From JABMMZ01 sp964438995 (GTDB lineage: Bacteria > Bacteroidota > Bacteroidia > NS11-12g > UBA955): DNA of 64,000 nt. The stretch is from assembly GCA_964438995.1 (NCBI GenBank), contig CAYTMQ010000001.1, positions 248,001-312,000 on the forward strand, given 5' to 3'. The position numbers and the translations under genes are program-made. Below, piece by piece: positions 9,496-17,527 of this stretch (position 1 is the first letter of the stretch; each line of letters starts with the position of its first letter). The notes beneath the pieces are model-generated. The model worked only from the letters and a program-made list of their open reading frames with translations. It made no database searches and was not told the DNA's origin.

Positions 9496-10116
9496 ATGCA
9501 ACATATTATAACTTTCAAGTCAACATATATTCTCATTATCACTTTATTCTTTGCTTGTTCTACTAAACAAAATAAGAAGGAGGAGTCATTGGTTTACAAC
9601 AATACACAAGTAGAAACAATTAATGACTCAATTTCTAATCAGAATGGTAATCCAAGCATCGAGTCACGTCTATTTAGATGTATTGATTCTCTCGGTTTTC
9701 ATTCAGATACATCATTAAACAGATTGGCAAAGTATGCTTACCAAGATTTAAGAACAACACACCATAGTTTTGATGGAAATAGATATTTTTATTTGATAGA
9801 CCCAAAAGTTCATTCGTTTTCAAAAGATTTGAGTCAGAAAGAGATGTCTATGATAGCTGAGATAAAGTCATACTATTTTAGAAGAAAACAAGATTTGGTA
9901 ACATCTGGGCCCGATTTTGTGTTGGAAATAATAAGATTTAAAGATTCGTCTATTTTTTCAAAAACTCTTATTGATTCAAAATTAGACTATCTGTATCCTT
10001 TTAATTGTAAGTATGTGCTTATTAATACAAACTTATATGTTACCCATGTAAGATCTAATACCAATACACAATTTGTAAAAGTAGTATATGCTGAACTAAA
10101 TAAGTATAGGAAGTGA
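9496..10116 (+). CDS. Lipoprotein of unknown function
   Basis: 206 aa. Hydrophobic N-terminus ending LFFACSTKQNKK gives a lipobox (Cys21) and an exposed charged linker. The body has no recognised family. Base composition is as AT-rich as its neighbours. The following 180 bases (10117-10298) contain only the fabG promoter region. Confidence 0.75.
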   Translation: MQHIITFKSTYILIITLFFACSTKQNKKEESLVYNNTQVETINDSISNQNGNPSIESRLFRCIDSLGFHSDTSLNRLAKYAYQDLRTTHHSFDGNRYFYLIDPKVHSFSKDLSQKEMSMIAEIKSYYFRRKQDLVTSGPDFVLEIIRFKDSSIFSKTLIDSKLDYLYPFNCKYVLINTNLYVTHVRSNTNTQFVKVVYAELNKYRK

Positions 10117-10298
10117 TTTGAAATTTAATCTTATGGATTTTGGCATATCCTTTTTACTCTATTTTAGATAGGTTTTAAATCGTAAAAATCGAAGGTTTAA
10201 TAATAATTTAGAGTGAATTCCACATCCCAATCGAAAAAGTTTTGATAGAATTCTCATTCTAGGTCAATTTTCTGTAATTTCGCACACAAAAAACATCT

Positions 10299-11042
10299 AT
10301 GCTTAAAGGAAAAACAACTTTGATTACTGGTGCTAGTAGAGGCATCGGTAAAGGTATTGCTGAGCTTTTCGCTAAAAATGGTTCTAATATCGCCTTCACT
10401 TTCGCTAGTTCGGTTGAGAAAGCCAGAGCCTTCGAAAAAGAACTAAATGAAAAATACGGCGTTAAAGCCATTGGTTACCAAAGTGATGCCGCAGATTTTA
10501 ATGCTGCTCAAGCGCTTGCGGACCAAGTTGTAGCCGATTTCGGAACCATAGATGTTTTAATCAATAATGCTGGTATCACACGTGATACCTTATTAATGAG
10601 AATGACCGAAGAGCAATGGGATGATGTAATAAGCACCAACCTTAAGTCAACATTCAATCTTACCAAAGCTTGTCTTAAAACCTTCCTTAAAAATAGAGCT
10701 GGAAGCATCATCAATATGTCTTCTGTAGTAGGTGTAACTGGTAATGCCGGTCAAGCCAATTACGCAGCATCTAAAGCTGGTATGATAGGTTTTACTAAGT
10801 CGATGGCCAAAGAATTGGGCAGTAGAAATGTTAGATGCAACGCCATTGCTCCAGGGTTTATAGAAACTGAAATGACTGCAACTCTTGATGAGGCTGTTAA
10901 AAAAACCTGGATTGAAACCATTCCATTAAAAAGAGGCGGTTCTACTGAAGATGTGGCAAATGCCTGTCTGTTTTTAGCAAGTGATATGAGCACATATGTT
11001 ACCGGTCAAACTCTTAATGTTTGCGGTGGTATGGTGATGTAA
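10299..11042 (+). CDS. fabG: 3-oxoacyl-[ACP] reductase FabG
   Basis: 247 aa NADPH-dependent reductase of fatty-acid elongation, a short-chain dehydrogenase. Cofactor loop TGASRGIG (10-17), NNAG at 89-92, catalytic Ser142 in SSVVG, and Tyr155/Lys159 in YAASK. The end 'YVTGQTLNVCGGMVM' is typical of FabG. A near-consensus -7 element (TAATTTCG) lies at 10275-10282. It stands 12 nt before tatC, so the two are likely co-transcribed. Other SDR functions cannot be fully excluded, but GITRDTLLMRM is characteristic of FabG. Confidence 0.95.
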   Translation: MLKGKTTLITGASRGIGKGIAELFAKNGSNIAFTFASSVEKARAFEKELNEKYGVKAIGYQSDAADFNAAQALADQVVADFGTIDVLINNAGITRDTLLMRMTEEQWDDVISTNLKSTFNLTKACLKTFLKNRAGSIINMSSVVGVTGNAGQANYAASKAGMIGFTKSMAKELGSRNVRCNAIAPGFIETEMTATLDEAVKKTWIETIPLKRGGSTEDVANACLFLASDMSTYVTGQTLNVCGGMVM

Positions 11043-11054
11043 TAGAATACAATA

Positions 11055-11900
11055 TTGGCACTAGATCAAGAATATACAGAAGAGCACAAGGTAGAGGATA
11101 AGGAGATGTCGTTTTTCGACCACATCGACGAGTTGCGAAAACACTTGTTGAGAAGTGCATACGCCATCATCATCAGTTCTATTGTGGCCTTTTATTACAT
11201 GGATTTTATTTTCCATAAAGTTATTCTTGGTCCACTGAGAATAGATTTCATTACCTACACAAAATTGTGTGAAGCTTCTCATTATTTTGGTAGTGATGAT
11301 GCCTTTTGTGTAAAGGAGTTAAACTTCACCCTTCAAAACACAGAAATGGCGGGTCAATTCATGATGTCGTTTAAACTGGCGTTTCTGGTAGGGATGATTT
11401 TGTCTATGCCCATCATTTTGTATCAACTATGGTTGTTTATTAAGCCGGCATTGAGTAAAAAGGAAATTAAAAACACAAGAGGTTTCGTTTTTTACACCAC
11501 ATTTTTATTTGCCTTAGGTGTTAGTTTTGGATACTTTGTATTGTGCCCTATCTCCATCAATTTTTTAGGGAGCTACACATTAAGTCCGTTGATAAAAAAC
11601 GAAATCAACATGCAGAATGTGATATCGTTTATGTCTATGATAGTGTTGGGAACAGGATTGATTTTCGAATTGCCTATCATCATGTACTTTTTAGGCAGAA
11701 TAGGCATATTAAGTTCTCAGTTTCTTGTCAAATATAGAAAACACGCTTTCTTGGTGATATTGATTGTAGCTGCAATTGCTACACCACCAGATGTTGTAAG
11801 TCAAGTGATTTTAACAATACCTTTGTACTCATTATTTGAGATTGGTATTTTTATTATAAAAAGAGTCGAAAAACAAAAAGCCGCAGAAGAAAATGGATAA
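11055..11900 (+). CDS. tatC: Sec-independent protein translocase TatC
   Basis: 281 aa multi-spanning receptor subunit of the twin-arginine translocase. MSFFDHIDELRKHLL (18-32) is the TatC N-terminal signature, and hydrophobic helices follow through to about 270, with the conserved 'MPIILYQLWLFIKPALSKKE' loop. The start shown is TTG at 11055; the ATG at 11106 would give a protein beginning MSFFDHID, with AAGGAG too close to act as its ribosome site, so the upstream start is slightly preferred. tatA/B are not in the window. It overlaps rpiB by 8 nt. Confidence 0.95.
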   Translation: MALDQEYTEEHKVEDKEMSFFDHIDELRKHLLRSAYAIIISSIVAFYYMDFIFHKVILGPLRIDFITYTKLCEASHYFGSDDAFCVKELNFTLQNTEMAGQFMMSFKLAFLVGMILSMPIILYQLWLFIKPALSKKEIKNTRGFVFYTTFLFALGVSFGYFVLCPISINFLGSYTLSPLIKNEINMQNVISFMSMIVLGTGLIFELPIIMYFLGRIGILSSQFLVKYRKHAFLVILIVAAIATPPDVVSQVILTIPLYSLFEIGIFIIKRVEKQKAAEENG

Positions 11901-12333
11901 TACATTAAACATTCAAATAGGTTCAGACCACGCAGGGTTTGACTTAAAAGCAAAGGTTGTTGCTTTCTTAGAATCAAAAGGATTCAAAGTAAAAGACTTC
12001 GGAACATACAGTACCGATTCAATGGATTATCCAGATGTGGCACATCCAGTTGCAGAAGCTGTATTATCAGATGCGCATTCTTTAGGCATTTTAATCTGTG
12101 GTAGTGGCAATGGTGTGTGTTTAACAGCCAATAAGCACCATGGCATCAGAGCTGCTTTGTGCTGGTTGCCAGAATTGGGTGCATTGGCACGTCAACACAA
12201 CAACGCTAATATTTTATGCTTGCCTGCACGTTTTATCAGCGAAGACACAGCCTTAGAAATTGTAACAGCATATTTAAGTGCCGAGTTTGAGGGTGGTAGG
12301 CATCAGAATAGAGTCAATAAAATTGACTGTTAA
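11893..12333 (+). CDS. rpiB: Ribose-5-phosphate isomerase B
   Basis: 146 aa, full length for RpiB/LacAB isomerases. It interconverts ribose-5-phosphate and ribulose-5-phosphate in the pentose phosphate pathway. Shows GSDHAGFDLK near the start, DYPDVAHPVAEAV, the catalytic-cysteine segment LICGSGNGVCLTANK, and RAALCW. It overlaps the end of tatC by 8 nt; fabG, tatC and rpiB form one directional run. The convergent rhomboid gene ends 3 nt after its stop, so no room remains for a separate terminator. Confidence 0.95.
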   Translation: MDNTLNIQIGSDHAGFDLKAKVVAFLESKGFKVKDFGTYSTDSMDYPDVAHPVAEAVLSDAHSLGILICGSGNGVCLTANKHHGIRAALCWLPELGALARQHNNANILCLPARFISEDTALEIVTAYLSAEFEGGRHQNRVNKIDC

Positions 12334-12336
12334 CAT

Positions 12337-13074
12337 TTAGAAGAAGTTTTTTCTATCAAACTTTCTTTTGTAATACACGTATAAAAATCCGGTTAGTGCA
12401 CCGCCAATGTGCGCGATATGGCCTACATTGTCATTGGGATTTCTTTGAATCGCCATATAAATATCCAATGCAACGAAGAAAGGTACAAAGTACTTGGCTT
12501 TGATGGGTTGAGGAAAATAAATGAAAGCAAATTCTGTGTTTGGAAATAGAAATGCTAAAGCTGCCATTACACCATACAAAGCACCACTAGCACCTAAAGA
12601 CGAACCTAAGTAAATACTTGATACAGTTTTAAATGAATCTTGGGTATACATGGGGTTAAAACTGATCATCTTATCGCCTTGTAATTGTATGTCCAAATTG
12701 CTATAACTTGGAAACCACTCTCCAATTGCTTGGTATACCAAAAATGCGTCGACTAAATAATTGATAAGAACAGAGCCAATCCCTGAGTATATAAACAACT
12801 CTAAGAATCTTTTAGAGCCTATAAACCTTTCCATAAAGCCACCAAAAATGATGAGTGCAAAAGTGTTGAAGACCAAATGGGTTAAGTCGATTGGACTGTG
12901 CATAAACATATGCGTAATAACTTGCCAAGGTTGAAAATCTGGACTTAAAAAATAGTGCAAGGAAAGCAAATGGTTCAAGTCGATGATGCCTTTAGCAGCA
13001 AGCAAAAAAGATGCAGCATAAAATACTATAAAGGCTATGGCAAGTTGTTTAACAACTGGAGTAAGTCGTATCAT
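12337..13074 (-). CDS. Rhomboid-family intramembrane serine protease
   Basis: 245 aa. Six or more hydrophobic segments. The catalytic serine is in GASGALYG (161-168, Ser163) and the histidine in GHIAHIGGALTG (His222); HMFMH and HLVFNTFALIIFGG are the conserved L1/TM2 motifs. An extended loop of about 40 residues (114-156) precedes the serine helix and is not typical. Substrates unknown. It begins inside the mutL stop (4-nt ATGA overlap), so it is translationally coupled to mutL. Confidence 0.93.
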   Translation of the reverse strand: MIRLTPVVKQLAIAFIVFYAASFLLAAKGIIDLNHLLSLHYFLSPDFQPWQVITHMFMHSPIDLTHLVFNTFALIIFGGFMERFIGSKRFLELFIYSGIGSVLINYLVDAFLVYQAIGEWFPSYSNLDIQLQGDKMISFNPMYTQDSFKTVSSIYLGSSLGASGALYGVMAALAFLFPNTEFAFIYFPQPIKAKYFVPFFVALDIYMAIQRNPNDNVGHIAHIGGALTGFLYVYYKRKFDRKNFF

Positions 13075-14864
13075 TTAAATAAGTCGTTTAAGTAATTTCC
13101 AGTAAATTCTATGTACACAGCCTTGCCATTTGGTCTAACAGATGGATGCTCGCATTCGAATAACTGGTTTAATAGTTCTATTATTTCTTCTTGTGTAAGG
13201 GAGCGTGTTCTAAGAATGGCTTCATTCTGAGCTAGCGAAATTGCCAAAGCTTTTCTCTTGTCATTGACATATTGAGAGGCATTGTGTTTATAGTTTTCTA
13301 ACAAGCCTTCTAAAAGCTCTTTTTCGGTGCCTTTCATAGTTTCAGAAGGCACACCATTTATGATGAGGCAATTGGTGCCAAAATCGGCCACATCGAATCC
13401 AAATTCTTTGATGTCATCTATAATTTCATGCGCTAAAATATAATCTGTATTTGATAACTCTAAAGTCCTCGGAAATAGCAGTTGTTGAATAGGAGCCGAG
13501 CGTTTCGAGATGTTATGTAGGTACTTTTCGTAAAGAATACGTTCGTGAGCAGCCCTTTGGTCGACTACCACCAGTTGTTCATTTTTCTTAGCGATTAAAA
13601 AACCATCCGCAAATTGAAATGCATCCGAAATTCTATTGACAGGATGTTCAACTTTTAGTTGATGTTGAATGGGTTCATCTTGCCTGTTTTCGAGGTATTG
13701 ATTTTCGAATAATTTATGCCATTGATTTGACTGCATGCCCTTCATACTGTTGTTGCTAGGGAAGGGATTGAAGCTATTTGATTTTTCTTTCTTTGGTTCT
13801 GTTTCGAAGCTTGTTTGTTGCAAAAAACTGACTGGATTGAATACGTTAGGGTCTCCAAAATCTATTTCAGGAATCACGACATAGTGTCCAAGCGATTTTT
13901 TAACAGCAGACTTCACCAAAGTATAAATGGCGCGCTCATCGTCAAACTTAATTTCAGTCTTTGTAGGATGGATGTTAACGTCAATTCTAGAAGGGTCTAT
14001 TTCTAAAAACAACACATAAGAAGGGTATTGGTCCTTGGCAATTAATTGGTCAAATGCGTTGACTATTGCATGGTGTAAGTATGCATCTTTGATGAATCTG
14101 TTATTGACAAATATAAACTGTTCACCCCTTGTTTTCTTAGCGATTTCGGGTTTGCCAACAAATCCAGTCACATTTAATAAGTCGTGGGATTCTGATACAA
14201 TTAAAAAGTCTTTATCGTTCTTTTTATTCATCAAATCAGCGATTCTTTGAGAAGAACCACTAGGTTTTAAATCGAATACTTCTTTGTCGTTGTGAAACAA
14301 GCTAAAAGCAATTTGATGGTGAGGCATGGCGACACGCGTAAATTCATCAATGATGTGCCTTAATTCAACGGGAATACTTTTTAAGAAGTTGCGTCGAGCA
14401 GGTACATTATAGAACAGATTTTTAATAGAAAATTGTGTGCCATTAAGACAAGCAATCTGGTCTTGTTCTATAATTTTACTGCCTTCTATTTTGATGTGTG
14501 TACCAAGTTCGTCTTCTTTTCGCTTGGTTTTCATATCGACTTGAGCAATGGCAGCAATAGAAGCCAAGGCTTCGCCTCTAAAGCCAAAGCTGGTTAATTT
14601 AAATAGGTCGTCGGCTTTAACAATTTTTGAGGTAGCGTGTCTTTCCCAGCACATACGAGCATCGGTAGGACTCATGCCCATGCCATTGTCAATCACTTGT
14701 ATCAACTGTGTGCCACCTTCTTTAACAATTAGTTTTATTTCAGTTGCTTTGGCGTCTAGGGCATTTTCTAACAGTTCTTTAACTGCAGAGGCTGGTCTCT
14801 GTACAACTTCACCCGCTGCAATCTGATTGGCGATGTTATCGGGTAATAGTTTAATACAATCCAT
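13071..14864 (-). CDS. mutL: DNA mismatch repair protein MutL
   Basis: 597 aa. GHKL ATPase domain: IAAGEVVQRPASAVKELLEN (16-35), DNGMGM, and GFRGEALASIAA; the transducer domain continues to about 330, then a poorly conserved linker (about 340-410) and a C-terminal dimerisation domain. The C-terminal region reads VVDQRAAHERILYE and CEHPSVRPNGKAVYIE, which are altered forms of the metal-dependent endonuclease motifs DQHA(x)2E(x)4E and CPHGRP, so nicking activity is doubtful. It couples MutS mismatch recognition to downstream repair. mutS is not in the window. Confidence 0.96.
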   Translation of the reverse strand: MDCIKLLPDNIANQIAAGEVVQRPASAVKELLENALDAKATEIKLIVKEGGTQLIQVIDNGMGMSPTDARMCWERHATSKIVKADDLFKLTSFGFRGEALASIAAIAQVDMKTKRKEDELGTHIKIEGSKIIEQDQIACLNGTQFSIKNLFYNVPARRNFLKSIPVELRHIIDEFTRVAMPHHQIAFSLFHNDKEVFDLKPSGSSQRIADLMNKKNDKDFLIVSESHDLLNVTGFVGKPEIAKKTRGEQFIFVNNRFIKDAYLHHAIVNAFDQLIAKDQYPSYVLFLEIDPSRIDVNIHPTKTEIKFDDERAIYTLVKSAVKKSLGHYVVIPEIDFGDPNVFNPVSFLQQTSFETEPKKEKSNSFNPFPSNNSMKGMQSNQWHKLFENQYLENRQDEPIQHQLKVEHPVNRISDAFQFADGFLIAKKNEQLVVVDQRAAHERILYEKYLHNISKRSAPIQQLLFPRTLELSNTDYILAHEIIDDIKEFGFDVADFGTNCLIINGVPSETMKGTEKELLEGLLENYKHNASQYVNDKRKALAISLAQNEAILRTRSLTQEEIIELLNQLFECEHPSVRPNGKAVYIEFTGNYLNDLFK

Positions 14865-15123
14865 TATGGCAATATTGGGGTTCTAAATTCAACAAAATCT
14901 TTACTATATTTTTCAGAAATTTCTGAAACGTATTGTTTGAAGGACTTTTAGAGGCGTTTATCAAGTTTTAAAACCCTTGTGAACACCCCTTCCTACAAAG
15001 CACAAATATATTTTATTTTTAAGGAATAGTATCCACGATTTGACCATTTTTTACACGTTCCAGAAATTGATTAATGGATTGTTTGCGGGATGTAAATCTG
15101 CATTTTGACAGTATAGGATGCCA

Positions 15124-15261
15124 TGTAGATTGCCCATTTATTGCGTTTTTAAGGATGTGTGTATATGAGTTAAGGCGATAAATCGCCAAATTACGTGGAA
15201 AGTTGTTTGTGTAAATGTAGCTACGCAATTTATTGCGATTTTATGGATTCGTGTAAATGAG
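15124..15261. repeat. Imperfect 46-nt repeat, possible REP-like element
   Basis: In the gene-free stretch 14865-15315, two 46-nt segments (15124-15169 and 15216-15261) agree at 36 of 46 positions, sharing TGTAG, ATTTATTGCG, TGGAT/AGGAT and ATGAG. Their starts are exactly 92 nt apart, twice the unit length. The segment between them holds the palindrome GGCGATAAATCGCC and another TTGTGTAAATG. A related sequence (CGTAGCTTCGC, GCGATAAATCGC) occurs at 62780-62834. The remainder of this 450-nt gap shows no gene. Confidence 0.55.
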
Positions 15262-15315
15262 AATGTGTATTTGTGCGGAGTTGAAATTTGCAGAATTCAA
15301 ATCCGTATGATTTTC

Positions 15316-16440
15316 TTAATTTAATTCCAACAATTGAATAATCGTGTGAGCATTTTTATCGTTGCAAAACAAACTGTTATACAACATGTCTTTTCGAGTA
15401 TCGACATCACCTTTAGTAAATTGTTTTTGCCAATAGTCTTCAATATCAGCAACCATCTTTTCAGATTTTTCTGAGATGATGCAGGCTTTTTCGAGGGTTG
15501 TATTCACAACCATGGTAGGATTGACAATACAGAATCTGCCACAGTATAAAGCATTGAGCAATTTAAGTTTGATTCCTGTGCCCTGAAAAGTCGGTAAAAC
15601 ATTGATGTGAGCCTTGCCAATGGCATCCATTATTTGGGCATTGGTCCAGTTGTCGACAAGCTTTATATGCTGGTGTTTCTGACAAGCTTTAATCAATTCA
15701 TCACTTGGATTGTTGCCAGCAATGGTACATGGAATTCGAATTTTTGAAAATACTTCTTTTACCAAATACAATGCTGCAAAATTGTTTTCTCCAACACCTA
15801 AATTGCCATGGTATAATATGAATTTGCCTTTGCCTTCATGGATGTTGACATCATCATTAGAGTGAAAAGCAGGTACCAATACAGAATTGTGGTATTTTTT
15901 ATTGAGATGCTGATGGTCGGCCGGACTGATAGACAATACTTTTGTGGCATTTTTAAGATGCTTTTCGTAATTCTTCAGTAAATCTGATTCGTTTCTAAAA
16001 AAGTACTTCTTAAAATAATTGGTTTCAACTAATTCAAGGTTCTTATAATAGTCGTGCTCGATATTGTGGTTGCGCACCAAGCGGATTCTATCTTTTATTT
16101 TCTCGTGGTTGAGATAATAGGTACAATGTATGCCTTCGAAAATGATGGGATGTTGGTCTTTTAAAAGATTCAACAACAATTGTTCATCGCTTCTGGTTGA
16201 GACAATATAAGGGGTGTCGCCAATAAAGGGATTTTTGTATTTGCTGCGTTTGTAGTAATACACTTTTTTGCAAAAAGCATCCAATTCTTCAGATTCTGGT
16301 CGCCCATATTGGAAGCAGTGTAAAATGATTTGTATGCCCGCTTTATGCAATGCTCTAATCTTATGGAAAATATCTATAACACCTCCATAATCCGCAGGAA
16401 ATGGAACATCAAATGCAACAATATGAACAGTTCTTTTCAA
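15316..16440 (-). CDS. Glycosyltransferase, family 4-like
   Basis: 374 aa. N-terminal Rossmann domain starting VHIVAFDVPFPADYGGVIDI, with the glycine-rich acceptor loop; the C-terminal domain has KFILYHGNLGVGEN and the family-4 type end NVLPTFQGTGIKLKLLNALY, where a Glu-x7-Glu pair would normally sit; here the second half is KLKLLNAL, a weaker form. It probably transfers a sugar from a nucleotide-sugar donor onto a surface glycan or protein. It begins 1 nt after the previous glycosyltransferase stop. Confidence 0.85.
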   Translation of the reverse strand: MKRTVHIVAFDVPFPADYGGVIDIFHKIRALHKAGIQIILHCFQYGRPESEELDAFCKKVYYYKRSKYKNPFIGDTPYIVSTRSDEQLLLNLLKDQHPIIFEGIHCTYYLNHEKIKDRIRLVRNHNIEHDYYKNLELVETNYFKKYFFRNESDLLKNYEKHLKNATKVLSISPADHQHLNKKYHNSVLVPAFHSNDDVNIHEGKGKFILYHGNLGVGENNFAALYLVKEVFSKIRIPCTIAGNNPSDELIKACQKHQHIKLVDNWTNAQIMDAIGKAHINVLPTFQGTGIKLKLLNALYCGRFCIVNPTMVVNTTLEKACIISEKSEKMVADIEDYWQKQFTKGDVDTRKDMLYNSLFCNDKNAHTIIQLLELN

Positions 16441-16441
16441 A

Positions 16442-17527
16442 TTAAAACAGTGCTTTCAGGGTGTTTTTTTCAGTTTCCCAATTGTAAACACCTTTGGCAA
16501 TATTAGTATTTTCTATGAACTTTTGGTATATATCAGGATTTTGAATCCAATTTTTTAAGGTTTGAATCAATGCTTCTTTTGTATCATCAATACACACACC
16601 GCATCCGTTTTCGGCATTTAAAGCCATGTATTCTGGGAGATTTGATGAGACAGAAGGTATGCCTGCATGAATGTAATCAAAGTATTTATTGCTGAGTGAA
16701 AAATGATAAGACAAGCTGCCTTGAGCATCCAAAAGGTTGAAACCTGCAAAACATTTTGGTGTAATGGACTTTAGTTCATCTGGTGTCATCAAACCTTTGA
16801 AATGTATGTTGGTGACATTTTTAGCGCGATTCCTAAGCTCAACACTTAAGTCGCCTTCACCTGCAATGATGCAATCAAATTCAGGTAAAAAAGCCATGGC
16901 ATCGATTAGCAATTCCAACTGTCTTCCTTCATTTAATGCCCCTTGATAAATGATGCTTGGTTGTTCGAATTTTTCGGTGATTGGATAATCGATAGAAACA
17001 GGAACATTTCTTACAACTATAAAAGGTTTGCCATAGCGTTTTTCTAGTTCTACTGCCAGCATTTTACCAACAGTTATGCAGTATTTAGCTTGTTTAACTC
17101 CAAAAGAGGTAACCCAATTCCAAATAGATTTTTTGGTTTTAGATTCTTTCAATTCAGGTACTTCACAAAAGTATTCGTGGGCATCGTAAATCAATGGAAC
17201 ACCTTTAATTTTACTTAGCAAAGTGAAAGCCAATAGCGTGTCTGAATCTACAGCATACAAGTAGTTATGCGACTTAAATAGCAAACGAAAAAAGAGGTAG
17301 ATATTTAGGTTAATATAAAACAGCACACCAGTGTTGAACCACAGTTTCATGGCTTTTGTATCGAATGGAAAACTTAAAGAGGTGGTGATTTTTTGGTATT
17401 TGAAATACTCTCTGTAGAAAAGAGTAACATCTAAGTTTTTTTCTAGCAAAGTGTTGGCAATACGTTTCATCCTTTGGTCAGAAACCACATGCCCACTGAT
17501 GGCTATTATGACTTGTTGTTTGCCCAT
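16442..17527 (-). CDS. Glycosyltransferase, family 4-like
   Basis: 361 aa. N-terminal half with 'YLYAVDSDTLLAF' and 'GVPLIYDAHEYFCEVPE' (the YDxHE motif common in GT4 enzymes of Bacteroidota), then the donor-binding half with SIIYQGALNEGRQLELLIDA, 'CIIAGEGDLSVELR' and 'HFSLSNKYFDYIHAGIPSVS'. Starts inside the end of recQ (22-nt overlap). The acceptor is unknown; together with the next gene it may act in surface glycan synthesis, but no other glycan genes lie nearby. Confidence 0.87.
   Translation of the reverse strand: MGKQQVIIAISGHVVSDQRMKRIANTLLEKNLDVTLFYREYFKYQKITTSLSFPFDTKAMKLWFNTGVLFYINLNIYLFFRLLFKSHNYLYAVDSDTLLAFTLLSKIKGVPLIYDAHEYFCEVPELKESKTKKSIWNWVTSFGVKQAKYCITVGKMLAVELEKRYGKPFIVVRNVPVSIDYPITEKFEQPSIIYQGALNEGRQLELLIDAMAFLPEFDCIIAGEGDLSVELRNRAKNVTNIHFKGLMTPDELKSITPKCFAGFNLLDAQGSLSYHFSLSNKYFDYIHAGIPSVSSNLPEYMALNAENGCGVCIDDTKEALIQTLKNWIQNPDIYQKFIENTNIAKGVYNWETEKNTLKALF

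Noticed and set aside
15019..15228. 69-codon open frame on the minus strand in the gene gap
   Set aside because: Most of it is the 46-nt repeat; no recognisable protein features.
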